Counted from the stretch's first letter, positions 1 through 10,834 are shown. The stretch: DNA of 64,000 nt from Brucella cytisi (GCA_012103075.1 JAAVLQ010000002.1:699001-763000); one strand, 5' to 3'. Notes: generated from the letters alone by a model not told the origin. Numbers and translations: made by a program.

Positions 1-460
1 TGCGCTGCTGCTCAATCCGAAAGTTATCGTGCTTGATGAGCCTGTTTCGGCGCTCGATGTTTCGATTCGGGCTCAGATCATCAATCTGCTGCTGGAACTG
101 AAAGAACGGCTCGGTCTCTCTTACATCATGATCAGCCATGATCTGAGTGTCGTAGAGCATATGAGCGACCGTGTGGCGGTTATGTATTTCGGGCAGATTG
201 TTGAGAGCGGACCGTGGGATCGGATATTCTTGAATCCGACACATCCTTATACGCGGCGACTGATTTCGGCCATTCCCGATCCGATGACCGAATTGATGGG
301 TGGTCGGTTGATCAACGATACGAGCCCGCCGCAAGCACCAGAAGGTTGCGCATTTTACCCCGAAAGCTTTGGCACGCACGATGTTCATGAAGTGCCGCCA
401 CGAACACAATTCATCGATATCGGTGGAGACCATCGCATCCGCGTTATCGAGAAAGCTTGA
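1..460 (+). CDS. Peptide ABC transporter ATP-binding protein (C-terminal part, cut by window edge)
   Basis: This is the C-terminal part of an ABC ATPase of the oligopeptide/dipeptide importer family (DppF/OppF type). The reading frame is open from base 2, so the gene begins outside the window. Visible are the Walker B and D-loop stretch ([14 protein letters not shown]), the H-loop ([10 protein letters not shown]) and the C-terminal extension typical of peptide importers ([14 protein letters not shown], then a GCAFYP-like motif). It would hydrolyse ATP on the cytoplasmic face to drive peptide uptake; partner permeases must lie upstream. A strong hairpin terminator follows the stop codon, so this is the last gene of its operon. 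Confidence 0.9.
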   Translation, partial: ALLLNPKVIVLDEPVSALDVSIRAQIINLLLELKERLGLSYIMISHDLSVVEHMSDRVAVMYFGQIVESGPWDRIFLNPTHPYTRRLISAIPDPMTELMGGRLINDTSPPQAPEGCAFYPESFGTHDVHEVPPRTQFIDIGGDHRIRVIEKA

Positions 461-478
461 GTCTCAAGTAAAGAACTA

Positions 479-503
479 AAAAGCGCCGATAACCGGCGCT
501 TTT
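479..503 (+). terminator. Rho-independent terminator
   Basis: A perfect 7-bp stem (AGCGCCG / CGGCGCT) with a 5-base loop, flanked by an A tract on the left and a T tract on the right. It lies 18 bases after the ABC ATPase stop codon. The A/T symmetry means it could also stop transcription from the converging aldehyde dehydrogenase gene. Confidence 0.85.
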
Positions 504-523
504 ATTGTCGTCGTAATAAAAGA

Positions 524-1966
524 TCAACCGCTGATCAGCTTTACTTCCATGAAGTCTTCCAGCCCCATTTGCCACCTTCGCGACCGTTGCCCGATTGCTT
601 ATAGCCACCAAATGGGCTGCCGTGCGCGTGATGTGCCGTTGATCTGCACCATACCAGCGCGCAATTTGCGAGCCACGCGTTTTGCGCGTTCTGGACTACC
701 GGTCTGGATATAGGCTGCAAGCCCGTATGGAGTGTCGTTGGCGATGGCGACGGCTTCTTCTTCGGTATCGAACGGGATCATTGCAAGCACCGGTCCGAAG
801 ATTTCTTCGCGAGCAATCGTCATGTCATTGTTTACATCGGCAAAGACGGTTGGCTTGACGAAATCACCTTCGGTGAACCCGTCGGGACGTCCCGTACCGC
901 CCGCAACAAGCCGTGCACCTTCATCAATGCCCTTCTGGATCAGGTGTTGAACTTTCTCGAACTGGATTGAGGAGGAAAGCGGGCCGATGTGATCGCCTTC
1001 CTTTGTCGGGTCGCCGACCTTCGTGCCTTCGGTTACCTTCTTCGCGATCTCCACGGCCTTGTCGTAGACGGAGCGCTCCACCAGCATGCGCGTCGGCGCA
1101 TTACAGGACTGTCCGGTATTCTCGAAGCAATGCGCAAGGCTGCGTGCCATGGTCTTTTCAAGATCGGCGTCGGCGAAGACGATGTTCGGCGATTTGCCAC
1201 CAAGCTCCAGCGAAACACGCTTTACCGTTGCTGCTGCTGCTTGCGAAACTGCTGTTCCGGCGCGGGTCGAGCCGGTGAAGGACATCATGTCGACATCTGT
1301 ATGTTGCGACAAGGCTTCGCCAACAACGGTGCCTTCACCATTGACGAGATTGAAAACGCCTTTCGGGAAACCTGCCTGATCCACAAATTCGGCAAAGAGC
1401 ATGGCCGACATCGGCGCAATCTCGGACGGCTTCAAGACTACCGTGCAGCCAACCGCAAGTGCTGGAATAACTTTCAGCGCGATCTGGTTCATCGGCCAGT
1501 TCCACGGCGTAATGAGGCCGCAAACACCGATTGGTTCGCGCACGACCGTCTGGTTCGGGTATTTCGGAGAAAGGATCTCTTCGAACTCGAAGTTTTCGAA
1601 GGCCGCAATGAAAGCCTTGGTATGAGAGAGGCCTGCCGCTGCCTGCGATTCCCGCGCAAGCGTAATCGGCGCACCCATTTCGAGTGAAATTGCCTTGGCC
1701 ATTTCCTCCAGTCGGGTTTCGTAAATTTCCACTAACCGTCGGATATAACCGATGCGTTTTTCTGCCGGGGTTTCGCTCCGGGACGGAAAAGCCTTGCGTG
1801 CGGCTGCGACCGCCGTGTCGATGTCTTTTGCGGAACCGGCAGAGATGACGGCATAAGGCTTTTCGTTGGCGGGGTTGATGACCTCAATGATCTTGGCTTC
1901 TATCGGAGCGCGCCACGCTCCATCAATATAGAAGTCTGTTTTCTGGTCGAGGTTTTTCTGAAGCAT
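524..1966 (-). CDS. NAD(P)-dependent aldehyde dehydrogenase (frameshifted near its 3' end)
   Basis: Class I/II aldehyde dehydrogenase that oxidises an aldehyde to the acid with NAD(P)+. Visible are the N-terminal YIDGAW segment, the cofactor region (GLITPWNWP, then KPSEIAP), the general-base motif ELGGKSPN and the catalytic cysteine in NTGQSCNAPTR. The continuous frame ends early at base 599, but the next frames encode the conserved family ending (SPFGGYKQSGNGREGGKWG, then LEDFMEVKLISG and a stop at 524-526). Two one-base losses, near 628 and 568, restore the usual length of about 480 residues. The physiological aldehyde cannot be told from sequence. It is transcribed alone toward the peptide-transporter operon. 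Confidence 0.88.
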
Positions 1967-2089
1967 TGTGCCGTCCTCCGTCGCGCTGAATGTTCGAGTT
2001 CAGCATAAGCCAACCCGATTTGCTTTCGACACTAATGCCGGGACATGGCAGCGTCAAAACAGAAGGGTGCATGGAAACATCAATTTTTC

Positions 2090-2494
2090 TTATTCATTAT
2101 CGTAGGCTTCAACATCAAAACCCAAGGCAACCAGTCCTTCTTCCAGATAATCTCCGAGAAGCGGTGTGCCTATCAGATATTTGGCTTCACGGCCGTTGTC
2201 GCGATCAGCGGCGGTCGCAAAAGCTTCATCCCATTCTTCTGCACTAAAATCGCCGCGTCCAACCCACATCAAAGCGAGCAGTTCCTGCCGCTCATCTATG
2301 TTCAGGGAGCGGATAGCCGCAAAAAGTTCCTTGCGGGTGGGATTTGCCAGTGAGGCGTCGAGAATATCAACTTCATTGTCATCGCTGGCATTTGACCCGG
2401 ATTCTTCATCGGTTGCGGGAACCTGAACGTCATACTCCCGGGCCTTGGCGATTATAAACTCCAGATTGTCGATATTGTTGACCAGCTCGACCAC
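2090..2494 (-). CDS. DUF3775 domain protein
   Basis: Intact 134-residue acidic protein of the DUF3775 family, common in Hyphomicrobiales and without a known function. The N-terminal half has a low-complexity acidic linker (DEESGSNASDDNEVD). The conserved C-terminal half contains NIDERQELLALMWVGRGDF and ends in an acidic tail. There is no signal peptide or membrane segment, so it should be cytoplasmic. It stands alone between aldehyde dehydrogenase and the kdp operon. Family assignment is by recalled resemblance; no function is claimed. Confidence 0.7.
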   Translation of the reverse strand: MVELVNNIDNLEFIIAKAREYDVQVPATDEESGSNASDDNEVDILDASLANPTRKELFAAIRSLNIDERQELLALMWVGRGDFSAEEWDEAFATAADRDNGREAKYLIGTPLLGDYLEEGLVALGFDVEAYDNE

Positions 2495-2511
2495 GCTTGC
2501 CTCCGTTACCT

Positions 2512-2613
2512 AGAGCATTTCCAGCAAAAATGCGAAGTGGTTTTGCGTAGGATAATGCGTAAAACAAAGAGATAGAGCATTTTTAGTGGTTCAGTTTAAG
2601 CTAGAAATGCTCT
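2512..2613. repeat. Palindromic intergenic repeat of Brucellaceae type
   Basis: A roughly 100-bp non-coding element bounded by the inverted 10-mers AGAGCATTTC and GAAATGCTCT, with a third copy of AGAGCATTT inside. The interior (GCAAAAATGCGAAGTGG and following) resembles the short palindromic intergenic repeats scattered through Brucella and Ochrobactrum genomes (Bru-RS/RIME class), from memory of that family. It fills most of the gap between the DUF3775 gene and kdpE. Confidence 0.6.
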
Positions 2614-2661
2614 GAGTTGTTTGGCAAACAACGCTTCCGTAGAGGCTTGGTTCCGGCTTTC

Positions 2662-3366
2662 TCAGGGAGCTGGATCAGCTTCGCGCAGCCTGTAGCCGAC
2701 GCCTGTTTCGGTTAGAATATAATGCGGCTGATCCGGGAGTTTTTCAATCTTCTGTCTCAGCTGACGGACATAGATGCGAAGATATTGCACATCAGCCGCC
2801 GGCCCCCAGACCTGGCTGAGAATGAAATGGTGCGTCAGCACTTTTCCGGCATGCTGCACGAGAAGACGGAGAATATCGTATTCCTTCGGCGACAGTTTAA
2901 TTTCTTCACCATTGAGTTTCACAATACGGCGCACAAGATCGACGGTTAGGCCGTCACTCTGGAAAAGTGGCTTTTCTCCCTGCTGTTGCAACCTGTGTCG
3001 CAACGCGACCCGCAAACGCGCGGCAAGTTCCTTTATACCAAAAAAAGGTTTCGGGACATAATCATCGGCTCCTTCTTCAAGTGCACGAACAATCCCCGCT
3101 TCGTCGGTTCGGCTTGAGAGGACGAGAATAGGCAAGGTCACGCCGGTTTCTCTCCAGCGTTGAAGCAGCGCATGCCCATCAGTGTCAGGAAGGCCCAGAT
3201 CAAGTACCACAATATCGGGCTTTTCCGTCGTAATGCGCTCGTCGGCTTCGCCACCATTCACGGCCTCGACGACGGTGTAGCCTTCCGTCGTCAGTCCGAC
3301 CCGCAACAGTTTGCGGATGGCTGGTTCATCGTCGACAACAAGAATTTTCAGTTTCGGATCGTTCAT
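2662..3366 (-). CDS. kdpE: Response regulator KdpE
   Basis: Intact 234-residue OmpR/PhoB-family response regulator. The receiver domain (about residues 7-120) has the acidic pair in VVDDEP, the phosphoacceptor Asp in VVLDLGLPDTDG and the conserved Lys in DYVPKPF. The C-terminal winged helix (about 135-230) carries LSPKEYDILRLLVQHAGKVLTH. Its ATG overlaps the kdpD stop codon, so the pair is translationally coupled. It would be phosphorylated by KdpD under K+ limitation and activate kdpFABC. It is the last gene of the operon. Confidence 0.95.
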   Translation of the reverse strand: MNDPKLKILVVDDEPAIRKLLRVGLTTEGYTVVEAVNGGEADERITTEKPDIVVLDLGLPDTDGHALLQRWRETGVTLPILVLSSRTDEAGIVRALEEGADDYVPKPFFGIKELAARLRVALRHRLQQQGEKPLFQSDGLTVDLVRRIVKLNGEEIKLSPKEYDILRLLVQHAGKVLTHHFILSQVWGPAADVQYLRIYVRQLRQKIEKLPDQPHYILTETGVGYRLREADPAP

Positions 3367-6065
3367 GAGTTCCTGTCAACTTCATCAGCTGGGACGGGCA
3401 AAGCGATTGTAAAGACGGCACCGGTGCCTTCATGCCGATTTCCGGCCCGAATAGAGCCCCCATTGCTTCGATGAAACCGCGAGCGATTGAAAGCCCCAGT
3501 CCGGTACCGGCCTGCACGTGATCACCTTTACGCACACGATAGAACGTATCGAACACGCGCTCCAGATCGCCGGGTGGAATACCGGACCCCGATCACTGAT
3601 TTCCAGTGTTATACGAGACGGAGCAGCATGAGCCTTAATTGTAATCGGTGTGTTTTCAGGGGCATATTTCGCCGCATTGTCGAACAGATTGAACAAGACC
3701 TGCTCGAACAGAACGGCATCAAGCTGAACCATAGGCAAATCAGCTGGAACGGCAATATTGACCTGATGATGAACCAGAATCTTGGCTGCACGATTGAGCG
3801 CTGCTCCGACAAGATCACCAACGTAGTGAAGCGACAGATTGGGCTTCATCGCTCCCGCTTCAATCCGCGTCATATTGAGGAGGTTAGCGATGAAGCGGTT
3901 CAAGCGCTCTGATTGGTCGACCACGGTTGCAACGAGATCGGAACGGTCTGTATCTGGCAATGAGCTGGAATAGTCGCGCAAGGTCGTGGCTGCGCCCAGA
4001 ATTGCCGCCAGCGGGGTCTTCAGATCGTGTGAGATTGAGGTGAGCAGGGCTGAACGCAATTTGTCAGCTTCGGCGGCGAGTTTTGCTCGCTCCACATCAT
4101 CGACAAGCTGAACGCGTTCGATGGCAATTGCGGCCTGATCGGCCAAAGCCTCGAAGAGACGCTGTTGTTCAGGCGTGAGGATAGGCCCCATGCGATCATT
4201 GTCGAGGCCGATGACGCCAACTGATGTTCTGGCGGTTTTGAGAGGCAAATAGAGTCGCTTGGCACCCGGCAAAGTATTGGCACCACGCCCAGCGGGAAGG
4301 TCGTGCTCCCGGTCCAGTGTGCTGCAGCGATATCGGCGTCATCCAGAGTGTCATCAGGCGGATAACCACCTCTGACCGTTATACTGTTTCCTTCAGGGAG
4401 AAGGATCACGACGCGCACCTTGAGCATTGATGCGATCTGGAATGCGGTGGCCCATAACACATCATCGAGCGAGCCAGTCCCTGCCAGCTTTTTGCTGAAG
4501 AGATACAGATCTTCCGTCATGCGTGCACGTTGCCGTGCCGCTGCAGCCTGCCGCTGGACCCGGCTCGCCAGATTGCTGGCAATGAAACTCACGAACAGGA
4601 AGAAAACCAGCGCCACAACACTTTCAGGATCGGCGATGGAAAGCGTGTAGAGGGGAGAAAGAAAGAAGAAATTATAGGCGAACGCGCTAAGTACGGATGC
4701 GAAAAGCGCTGGCCAAAGACCAAGGGTGACTGCAACACCGAGAACACCGACAACGAACACCAACGCTATGCTGCGCACATCCAGAAACTGTTCGAGCAGC
4801 AATCCGATGACGAGCGCTATACCTGTCATCGCAGCGCCGATCAGATAGGGCGTGATGTCGTGCGTTGCCTTCTGGCTGGCGGTATTTACCTTACGAGGGG
4901 TTCCTTCGTTCTCCCGGTCGACAGCCGCCGTTATGTGGATATCGATTGCGCCGGAGAGCCGCACCAGTTCTCGTGCGATGGAGCCGTCAATCATCTCACG
5001 CCAGCGCGATTTTATCGATTTTCCGGCGACGATCTGGGTAAAGTTGTGTGTTGAAGCATAGCGAACAATGTCTTCGGCGACGGATTGACCGGGAATGATG
5101 ATTGTTTCCCCGCCGAGCTGTTCGGCAAGCCTCAATGCCGTTGCAAGCCTGTCCTTTGCTTCTTCAGTAAGCCCCGCAGACCGTGCCGTTTCTATATGGA
5201 TGGCCGCCCAAGGTGCGCGAAGACGATCCGCAAGCCGACGCGCATAGCGAACCAGCGATATACTACGGGGGCGTTCATCGACCGCAACCAATATGCGGTC
5301 GCCTGCAGCCCATGGCCCTTCAATGGCATGGGCGCGCATGTGACTGAGCAGTTGCTCGTCGACACGCTGGGCGGTGCGGCGCAGTGCCAATTCACGCAAC
5401 GCGGTCAGATTCCCGGGAGAAAAGTAATTGCGGATCGCTCGTTTCGCGGTCTTTGGTAGGTAAATCTTGCCTTCATTAAGACGTTTGATGAGATCATTCG
5501 GCGTGAGATCGATAAGCTCAATGTCGTCGGCACGGTCGATGATGCTGTCGGGTACTGTTTCACGCACACGGATACGCGTGATCTGTGCCACAACATCATT
5601 TAGGCTTTCGACATGCTGGATGTTGAGCGTCGTATAGACATCAATCCCGCGCGCCAGAATTTCCTCGACATCCTGATAACGTTTGGGGTGTCTGCTGCCC
5701 GGTGCATTCGTGTGCGCCAGTTCATCCACAAGAACCAGTTGCGGTTTGCGAGCCAGCACCGCATCGATATCCATTTCATCCAAGAGATGCCCGCGATAGG
5801 CCACTTGCGCACGCGGAATAATCTCAAGCCCTTCCGTCAGCGCTTCGGTTTCCACTCGACCATGTGTCTCGACAACGCCGATGACGACATCTATGCCATC
5901 AGCTTTGCGCGCGCGACCGGACATCAGCATTTCATAGGTTTTACCAACACCCGGCGCGGCACCGAGAAATATCTTCAGGCGGCCAAGCGTTTCGCGTTCC
6001 GCCTGTTCAAGCAGAGCATCGGGAGAAGGTCTGTTCTCGCCGAAGCGAAGCGGGTCCGATGTCAA
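3363..6065 (-). CDS. kdpD: Osmosensitive K+ channel sensor histidine kinase KdpD (three frameshifts)
   Basis: Membrane sensor kinase that phosphorylates KdpE. In order: the KdpD domain with a Walker-A-like loop (GAAPGVGKTYEML), a Usp-like domain, four closely spaced membrane helices (DUF4118; ALVIGLLLEQFL onward), a GAF-like region, HisKA with the phosphoacceptor in SISHDLKTPLAAILG, and the ATPase domain (NLFDNAAKYAPEN, GTGLGLSIARGF). One-base losses near 4289, 3582 and 3464 split it into three frames; restoring them gives about 901 residues, the normal length. I chose a TTG start because AGGAG sits 6 bases upstream; an ATG at 6098 is the alternative. The restored stop overlaps the kdpE start. 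Confidence 0.92.
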
Positions 6066-6114
6066 ATAAAGCTCCTGAAAGGATGGGCGGCAAATCATGC
6101 CGCCGCCAGTTATT

Positions 6115-6687
6115 CTACTTGGTGCTGGTCCTGTCCAGAACAAGGTTCAGCTTCAGAACATTGACCACCGGTTCCCCGAGAAATCCGAGCTCACGAGCTT
6201 CAACTTGTTGCTCAACAATTCCTCGCAATGCGGCTTCATCGATCCCGCGCGCCTTTGCGACACGCGGCACCTGATAGAAAGCTGCTTCCGGTGAAATATG
6301 CGGATCGAGACCGCTTGCGGATGTTGTCACAAGGTCAATCGGTGGTCGTGCAGAACCTTCGTCTTGTGACAGAGCGGTGGCGTCAGCTTTAATTCGCTCA
6401 ATGAGTTTTGGATTTGTTGGGCCAAAATTGGACCCGCCAGAACTAGCGGCATCATAACCGTTTTGTCCTGCCGCAGATGGGCGACCGTGAAAATAGTGGT
6501 CGGCGTTAAACCCCTGTCCGATCAACTCGGAACCAATGATTGTACCGTCCTTTTCGATCAGACTGCCATTGGCATTAGCGGGAAAGATCGCACGGGCGAT
6601 ACCTGTCATGCCGAGCGGATAGAGCAACCCGGTTATGACAGTGAGCGACACGATCATCACAAGCGCTGGACGAAGTTGTTTGAGCAT
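6115..6687 (-). CDS. kdpC: K+-transporting ATPase subunit C, KdpC
   Basis: Intact small subunit of the Kdp K+ pump, about 190 residues. It has one N-terminal membrane helix ([17 protein letters not shown]) and a periplasmic domain with the family signatures [32 protein letters not shown] and [17 protein letters not shown]. KdpC stabilises the complex and supports K+ binding. I prefer the ATG at 6687 (MLKQLRP), which has AAGGA about 9 bases upstream, over a TTG three codons earlier. It starts 12 bases after the restored kdpB stop. Confidence 0.95.
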   Translation of the reverse strand: MLKQLRPALVMIVSLTVITGLLYPLGMTGIARAIFPANANGSLIEKDGTIIGSELIGQGFNADHYFHGRPSAAGQNGYDAASSGGSNFGPTNPKLIERIKADATALSQDEGSARPPIDLVTTSASGLDPHISPEAAFYQVPRVAKARGIDEAALRGIVEQQVEARELGFLGEPVVNVLKLNLVLDRTSTK

Positions 6688-6699
6688 TTTTGCCAATCC

Positions 6700-8754
6700 T
6701 TATGCGAGGCCAAGGGGCGGTAATGGCCATATCGATGGCCTTGATGCCGATGAACGGCACGATGACGCCGCCGAGGCCGTAGATCAGAAGATTGCGCGAG
6801 AGGAGCGCACCTGCGCCGACCGGCTTGTAGGTCACACCTTTCAGCGAAAGCGGGATCAGAGCCACAATAATCAGAGCATTGAAGATGATGGCCGACAGGA
6901 TGGCGCTCTGTGGCGTGGAGAGCCCCATGATATTGAGCGCGCCAAGCTGAGGATAGAAAGCCAGAAACATAGCCGGAATGATCGCAAAATATTTTGCAAT
7001 GTCATTGGCGATGGAGAAGGTCGTCAACGCTCCCCGTGTCATCAGCAATTGTTTGCCGATTTCAACGATTTCAATGAGCTTGGTGGGATCGCTATCAAGA
7101 TCGACCATATTGCCTGCTTCTCGCGCGGCAACCGTGCCGGTATTCATGGCCACGCCGACATCCGCCTGAGCAAGGGCAGGGGCGTCGTTTGTACCGTCTC
7201 CGCACATTGCAACAAGTTTCCCCTTCGCCTGTTCCTCTCGGATAAGCGACAGCTTGTTTTCTGGCGTTGCCTGCGCAAGAAAGTCATCCACACCTGCTTC
7301 GGCAGCGATGGCTGCTGCTGTCATAGGGTTGTCGCCGGTAATCATGACAGTGCGGATACCCATCCGGCGCAACTCGGCAAAGCGCTCGCGGATGCCACCT
7401 TTGACGATGTCCTTCAAATGCACGACACCGAGAAGGTGGCCATCTTTAGCGACAGCAAGCGGTGTGCCGCCAGCCTTGGCGATTGTGTCAGAGATAGACT
7501 GCAGTTCCGACAGTGTTCTTTCATCGGAGTGGCTATTCTGGCCCACATAGGCAAGCACAGCATCCACAGCACCTTTGCGAATGACGGAACCCTCAATATC
7601 GACGCCGCTCATGCGGCTTTGCGCGGTGAATGGTACAAAATGCGCGTGAAGACCTTGCATGTCACGCCCACGTAAACCGTATTTTTCCTTGGCCAGCACG
7701 ACGATGGAACGACCTTCGGGCGTTTCGTCGACAAGCGAGGCCAGTTGCGCTGCATCGGCAAGCTCTTGCTCGGTTACTCCATTGACCGGCGCAAAAGCGG
7801 TCGCCTGACGATTGCCAAGAGTGATCGTGCCGGTCTTGTCAAGCAGAAGCGTGTCCACATCACCCGCTGCCTCGACCGCACGACCGGACATGGCAAGCAC
7901 GTTGAAGCGTACGAGGCGGTCCATGCCTGCGATGCCAATGGCAGAAAGCAAGGCGCCGATTGTCGTCGGGATCAGGGTGACGAAGAGCGCAACCAGCACC
8001 GTGACGGGGATATAACCGTCTGCATAAGTTGCAAAGCTAGGGATCGTAACAACGGCGAGCACGAATATCAGCGTCATGCCTGCAAGCAGAATGTTGAGTG
8101 CGATCTCGTTGGGTGTCTTCTGGCGTTCGGCACCTTCCACCAGACTAATCATCTTGTCGATGAAGGTGGAGCCCTGTGCGGCGGTGATGCGCACCTTGAT
8201 CCAGTCGGACAGAACTTGTGTTCCGCCTGTAACGGCAGAGCGGTCGCCGCCGGATTCACGGATGACAGGCGCGGATTGCCGGTAATGGCGGCTTCATTGA
8301 CGGATGCGACACCTTCAATGACTTCACCGTCTGAAGGGATGATGTCATTGGCTTCCACAAGAACGATATCGCCAACTTTCAAGCTCGTTCCCGGCACACT
8401 TTTCCAGTTTGGTCCCTCGGGACTATCCAGAAGTTTAGCTTGTGTTTCCGTTCGTGTCCGGCGCAGCGAGTTCTGCTTGTGCCTTGCCTCGGCCTTCTGC
8501 GACGGCCTCGGCAAAATTCGCAACAGAACTGTGAACCACAGCCACAAGACGATCTGGAATGAAAAGCCGACATTGGGATTGCCGGTGGTGACGTCCTTCA
8601 GCAGCAGCAAAGTTGTAAGCGCTGAAACGACGGCAACCACGAACATCACCGGATTGCGCGCAAGACTCCTTGGGTTGAGCTTACGAAAGGCATCGCCGAT
8701 GGCGGGTAAAAGGATGCGGGCATCAAGAATGCTCGCGGATTTGGACTGGCTCAT
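6700..8754 (-). CDS. kdpB: K+-transporting P-type ATPase subunit B, KdpB (two frameshifts)
   Basis: Catalytic P-type ATPase subunit of the Kdp pump. Visible are the phosphorylation motif DKTGT, the hinge [26 protein letters not shown] and the membrane helices at both ends. A one-base loss near 8274 falls inside the actuator TGES motif (it reads ITGNP; restoring one G gives ITGES) and splits the gene. A second loss near 6717 replaces the natural ending (ITAPLGLA then stop at 6700). Restored length is about 685 residues, as in the family. It lies between a 28-residue membrane ORF and kdpC. Confidence 0.94.
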
Positions 8755-8794
8755 AACAGAGGCTCCAGTAAAATTACGTTTCCGTTCGGAAAGC

Positions 8795-8881
8795 TCAGAT
8801 CAATCCGGCAAGCTGAACCGCGAGAAGGAGGGCGGTCATTGCCAAAAGGATCGAGAGAATGCAGCTTGAGGGTTTGAGCAT
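8795..8881 (-). CDS. 28-residue hydrophobic micro-ORF between kdpA and kdpB
   Basis: A 28-residue reading frame begins [10 protein letters not shown] and continues as an almost uninterrupted hydrophobic helix ending LAVQLAGLI. Its ATG overlaps the kdpA stop codon (TGATG), so it could be translated by re-initiation after kdpA, and it ends 40 bases before the kdpB start. The predicted product is a single-span membrane peptide, similar in size to KdpF but not in sequence. I do not recognise a named family. Length and coupling suggest a real small protein of the Kdp complex, but this is inference. Confidence 0.5.
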   Translation of the reverse strand: MLKPSSCILSILLAMTALLLAVQLAGLI

Positions 8882-10583
8882 CAAAACATCTGCCCCTTGA
8901 TCATTGCGAGGTGTTCGGCAATGGGGCCAAGCGCCAGCGCCGGGAAGAAGATCAGTCCTCCAACCACAAGAATGACACCGATCAGCAAGCCGACGAAAAG
9001 CGGCCCTGTCGTCGGGAAGGTGCCTGCAGATTGCGGTGCAGCTTTCTTGGCGACAAGTGAACCGGCGATCGCCATGGCAGGCAGGATCACGAGAAACCGG
9101 CCCATCAGCATGGCAAGTCCGATGGTGATGTTATACCGGGGCGTATTGCCGGAGAGGCCGCCAAAGGCCGAACCATTATTCGCTGTGCCTGAAGTATAGG
9201 CATAGAGAATTTCCGAGAAACCATGTGGTCCGGGATTGGCGATCGATGCCAGCCCTGTTGGAATAACGGACGCTATGGCGGTAAAACCCAGAATTGATAA
9301 CGGAAGGCAGAGAACGGCGAGCATCGCCATTTTCACTTCCTTGGCTTCGATCTTCTTGCCCAGATATTCGGGAGTGCGTCCAACCATCAACCCGGCCACG
9401 AAAATGGCAACGACAACAAACAGGACGATACCGTAGAAGCCTGCACCTACGCCGCCGATGATGATCTCGCCCAGCATCATGTTGATCATGGGGATCATTC
9501 CGCCCAGTGCCATCATGCTGTCATGCATGGCGATCACGGCACCGCATGATGCAGCGGTGGTAACAACGGCGAAGAGCGCGGACATTGCGATGCCGAAACG
9601 TGTCTCCTTGCCTTCCATGTTGCCACCATCAACACCGAGTGCATGGATGAGGGGATTACCGGCAGCTTCTGCCCAGTAGCAGATTGCAACGCCTGCGACG
9701 AACAATATGCCCATCGCAGCAAAGATTGCCCAACCCTGACGTTCGTTGCCGACCATTCGCCCGAAGACGTTGGTGAGCGAAGCTCCGATTGCGAAGATCG
9801 CAACCATCTGGATCATGTTGGAGATGGCATCCGGGTTTTCAAAAGGATGCGCGGAATTGGCATTGAAGAAACCGCCGCCATTGGTGCCGAGCATCTTGAT
9901 GGCGAGCTGCGAGGCAACCGGCCCAAGCGCGATCACCTGTCTCGCGCCTTCCAGCGTTGTTGCTTCGGCATAAGCACCAATCGTTTGCGGCACACCGAGG
10001 CTGACGAAAGCCAAGGTAAGGATAATGCACAAGGGCAAAAGGACGTAGAGTGTGCATCGTGTAAGATCGACCCAGAAATTTCCGAGCGTCGTCATGGATT
10101 TGCGCGAGAATGCACGAATGAGTGCAATGGCGATGGCAACGCCAGTAGCAGCCGAGACGAAGTTCTGTACCGTCAGTCCTGCCATTTGCGTCAGGTAGGA
10201 CATGGTGCTTTCGCCACCATAGTTCTGCCAGTTGGTATTGGTAACAAAACTGGCAGTGGTGTTGAAGGCCAGATCCGCGGGGACGTTGCTCATACCCATC
10301 GGGTTGAAGGGCAGGGAGCCCTGAAACCGTTGCAGCATGTAAAGCAGCAAAAAGCCGGCCAGATTGAACAATAGCAGGGAAGCAGCATAGATTGTCCAGT
10401 GCTGTTCTTCTCGTTCGGTTGTGCCTGCGAGGCGGTAAAGCCCCCGCTCGACCGGAACGAGTACAGGTGAAAGGAGCGTCCGTTCACCGCCGAAAACGCG
10501 CGTCATGTAGCCGCCGAGCGGTTTGACGAGCAAAATGATGATCCCGCAAAAACGAGGATCTGAATCCATCCATTGATTGTCAT
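8881..10583 (-). CDS. kdpA: K+-transporting ATPase subunit A, KdpA (one frameshift near the start)
   Basis: Potassium channel-like subunit of the Kdp pump with about ten membrane helices. The selectivity-filter region [39 protein letters not shown] and [16 protein letters not shown] are visible. The continuous frame lacks the correct N terminus: restoring one G near 10548 gives [16 protein letters not shown] leading into the conserved [10 protein letters not shown], and a length of about 567 residues, typical for KdpA. It follows kdpF and is translationally coupled to the micro-ORF downstream. Confidence 0.95.
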
Positions 10584-10639
10584 GGTCTTTTCCGAGGCCT
10601 GAAAGGCTGCCGGTTACGCGGGCTTGGCCGGAGATCGGC

Positions 10640-10729
10640 CTAGAACCGCTCCGGTCGTATGAGCGCGTAAAGGAGATAAGCGGCTATAAAAGCTGCAACC
10701 AAGGCGCCAGCGACGTATTCGATCATCAT
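10640..10729 (-). CDS. kdpF: K+-transporting ATPase subunit F, KdpF
   Basis: A 29-residue single-span membrane peptide. The C-terminal signature [11 protein letters not shown] is the hallmark of KdpF, preceded by a hydrophobic helix ([13 protein letters not shown]). KdpF stabilises the KdpABC complex. A purine-rich GAGGCGGCG stretch lies just upstream of tandem ATG codons; I took the first. It sits between the leading small ORF and kdpA, the expected place. Confidence 0.9.
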   Translation of the reverse strand: MMIEYVAGALVAAFIAAYLLYALIRPERF

Positions 10730-10738
10730 AGCGCCGCC

Positions 10739-10825
10739 TCAAAGCCTTTCGCAGATGCGCAGATAGCCGAACAGCAGCGCGAAGAAGCCGATGCCGATTG
10801 AAAGGACGGCGAAATCCATAGTCAT
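10739..10825 (-). CDS. 28-residue membrane peptide leading the kdp operon
   Basis: A short ORF (MTMDFAVLSIGIGFFALLFG, then YLRICERL) that predicts one membrane helix with a charged C terminus. It ends 9 bases before kdpF and is on the same strand. Comparable small peptides precede kdpF in other Alphaproteobacteria, from memory, usually annotated as hypothetical. The frame is open further upstream, but the residues before MTMDF do not look like protein and the ribosome-binding site is weak, so the start is uncertain. It may be an extra small subunit or a leader peptide. Confidence 0.55.
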   Translation of the reverse strand: MTMDFAVLSIGIGFFALLFGYLRICERL

Positions 10826-10834
10826 GCCTGAATT

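Noticed and set aside
7745..8869. 374-codon plus-strand frame across kdpB
   Set aside because: Composition is typical of antisense reading of a P-type ATPase, with no motif. Rejected as a shadow.
9643..10374. 243-codon plus-strand frame inside kdpA
   Set aside because: It is antisense to a clear membrane-protein gene, has no recognisable domain and no ribosome-binding site. It is a shadow frame.
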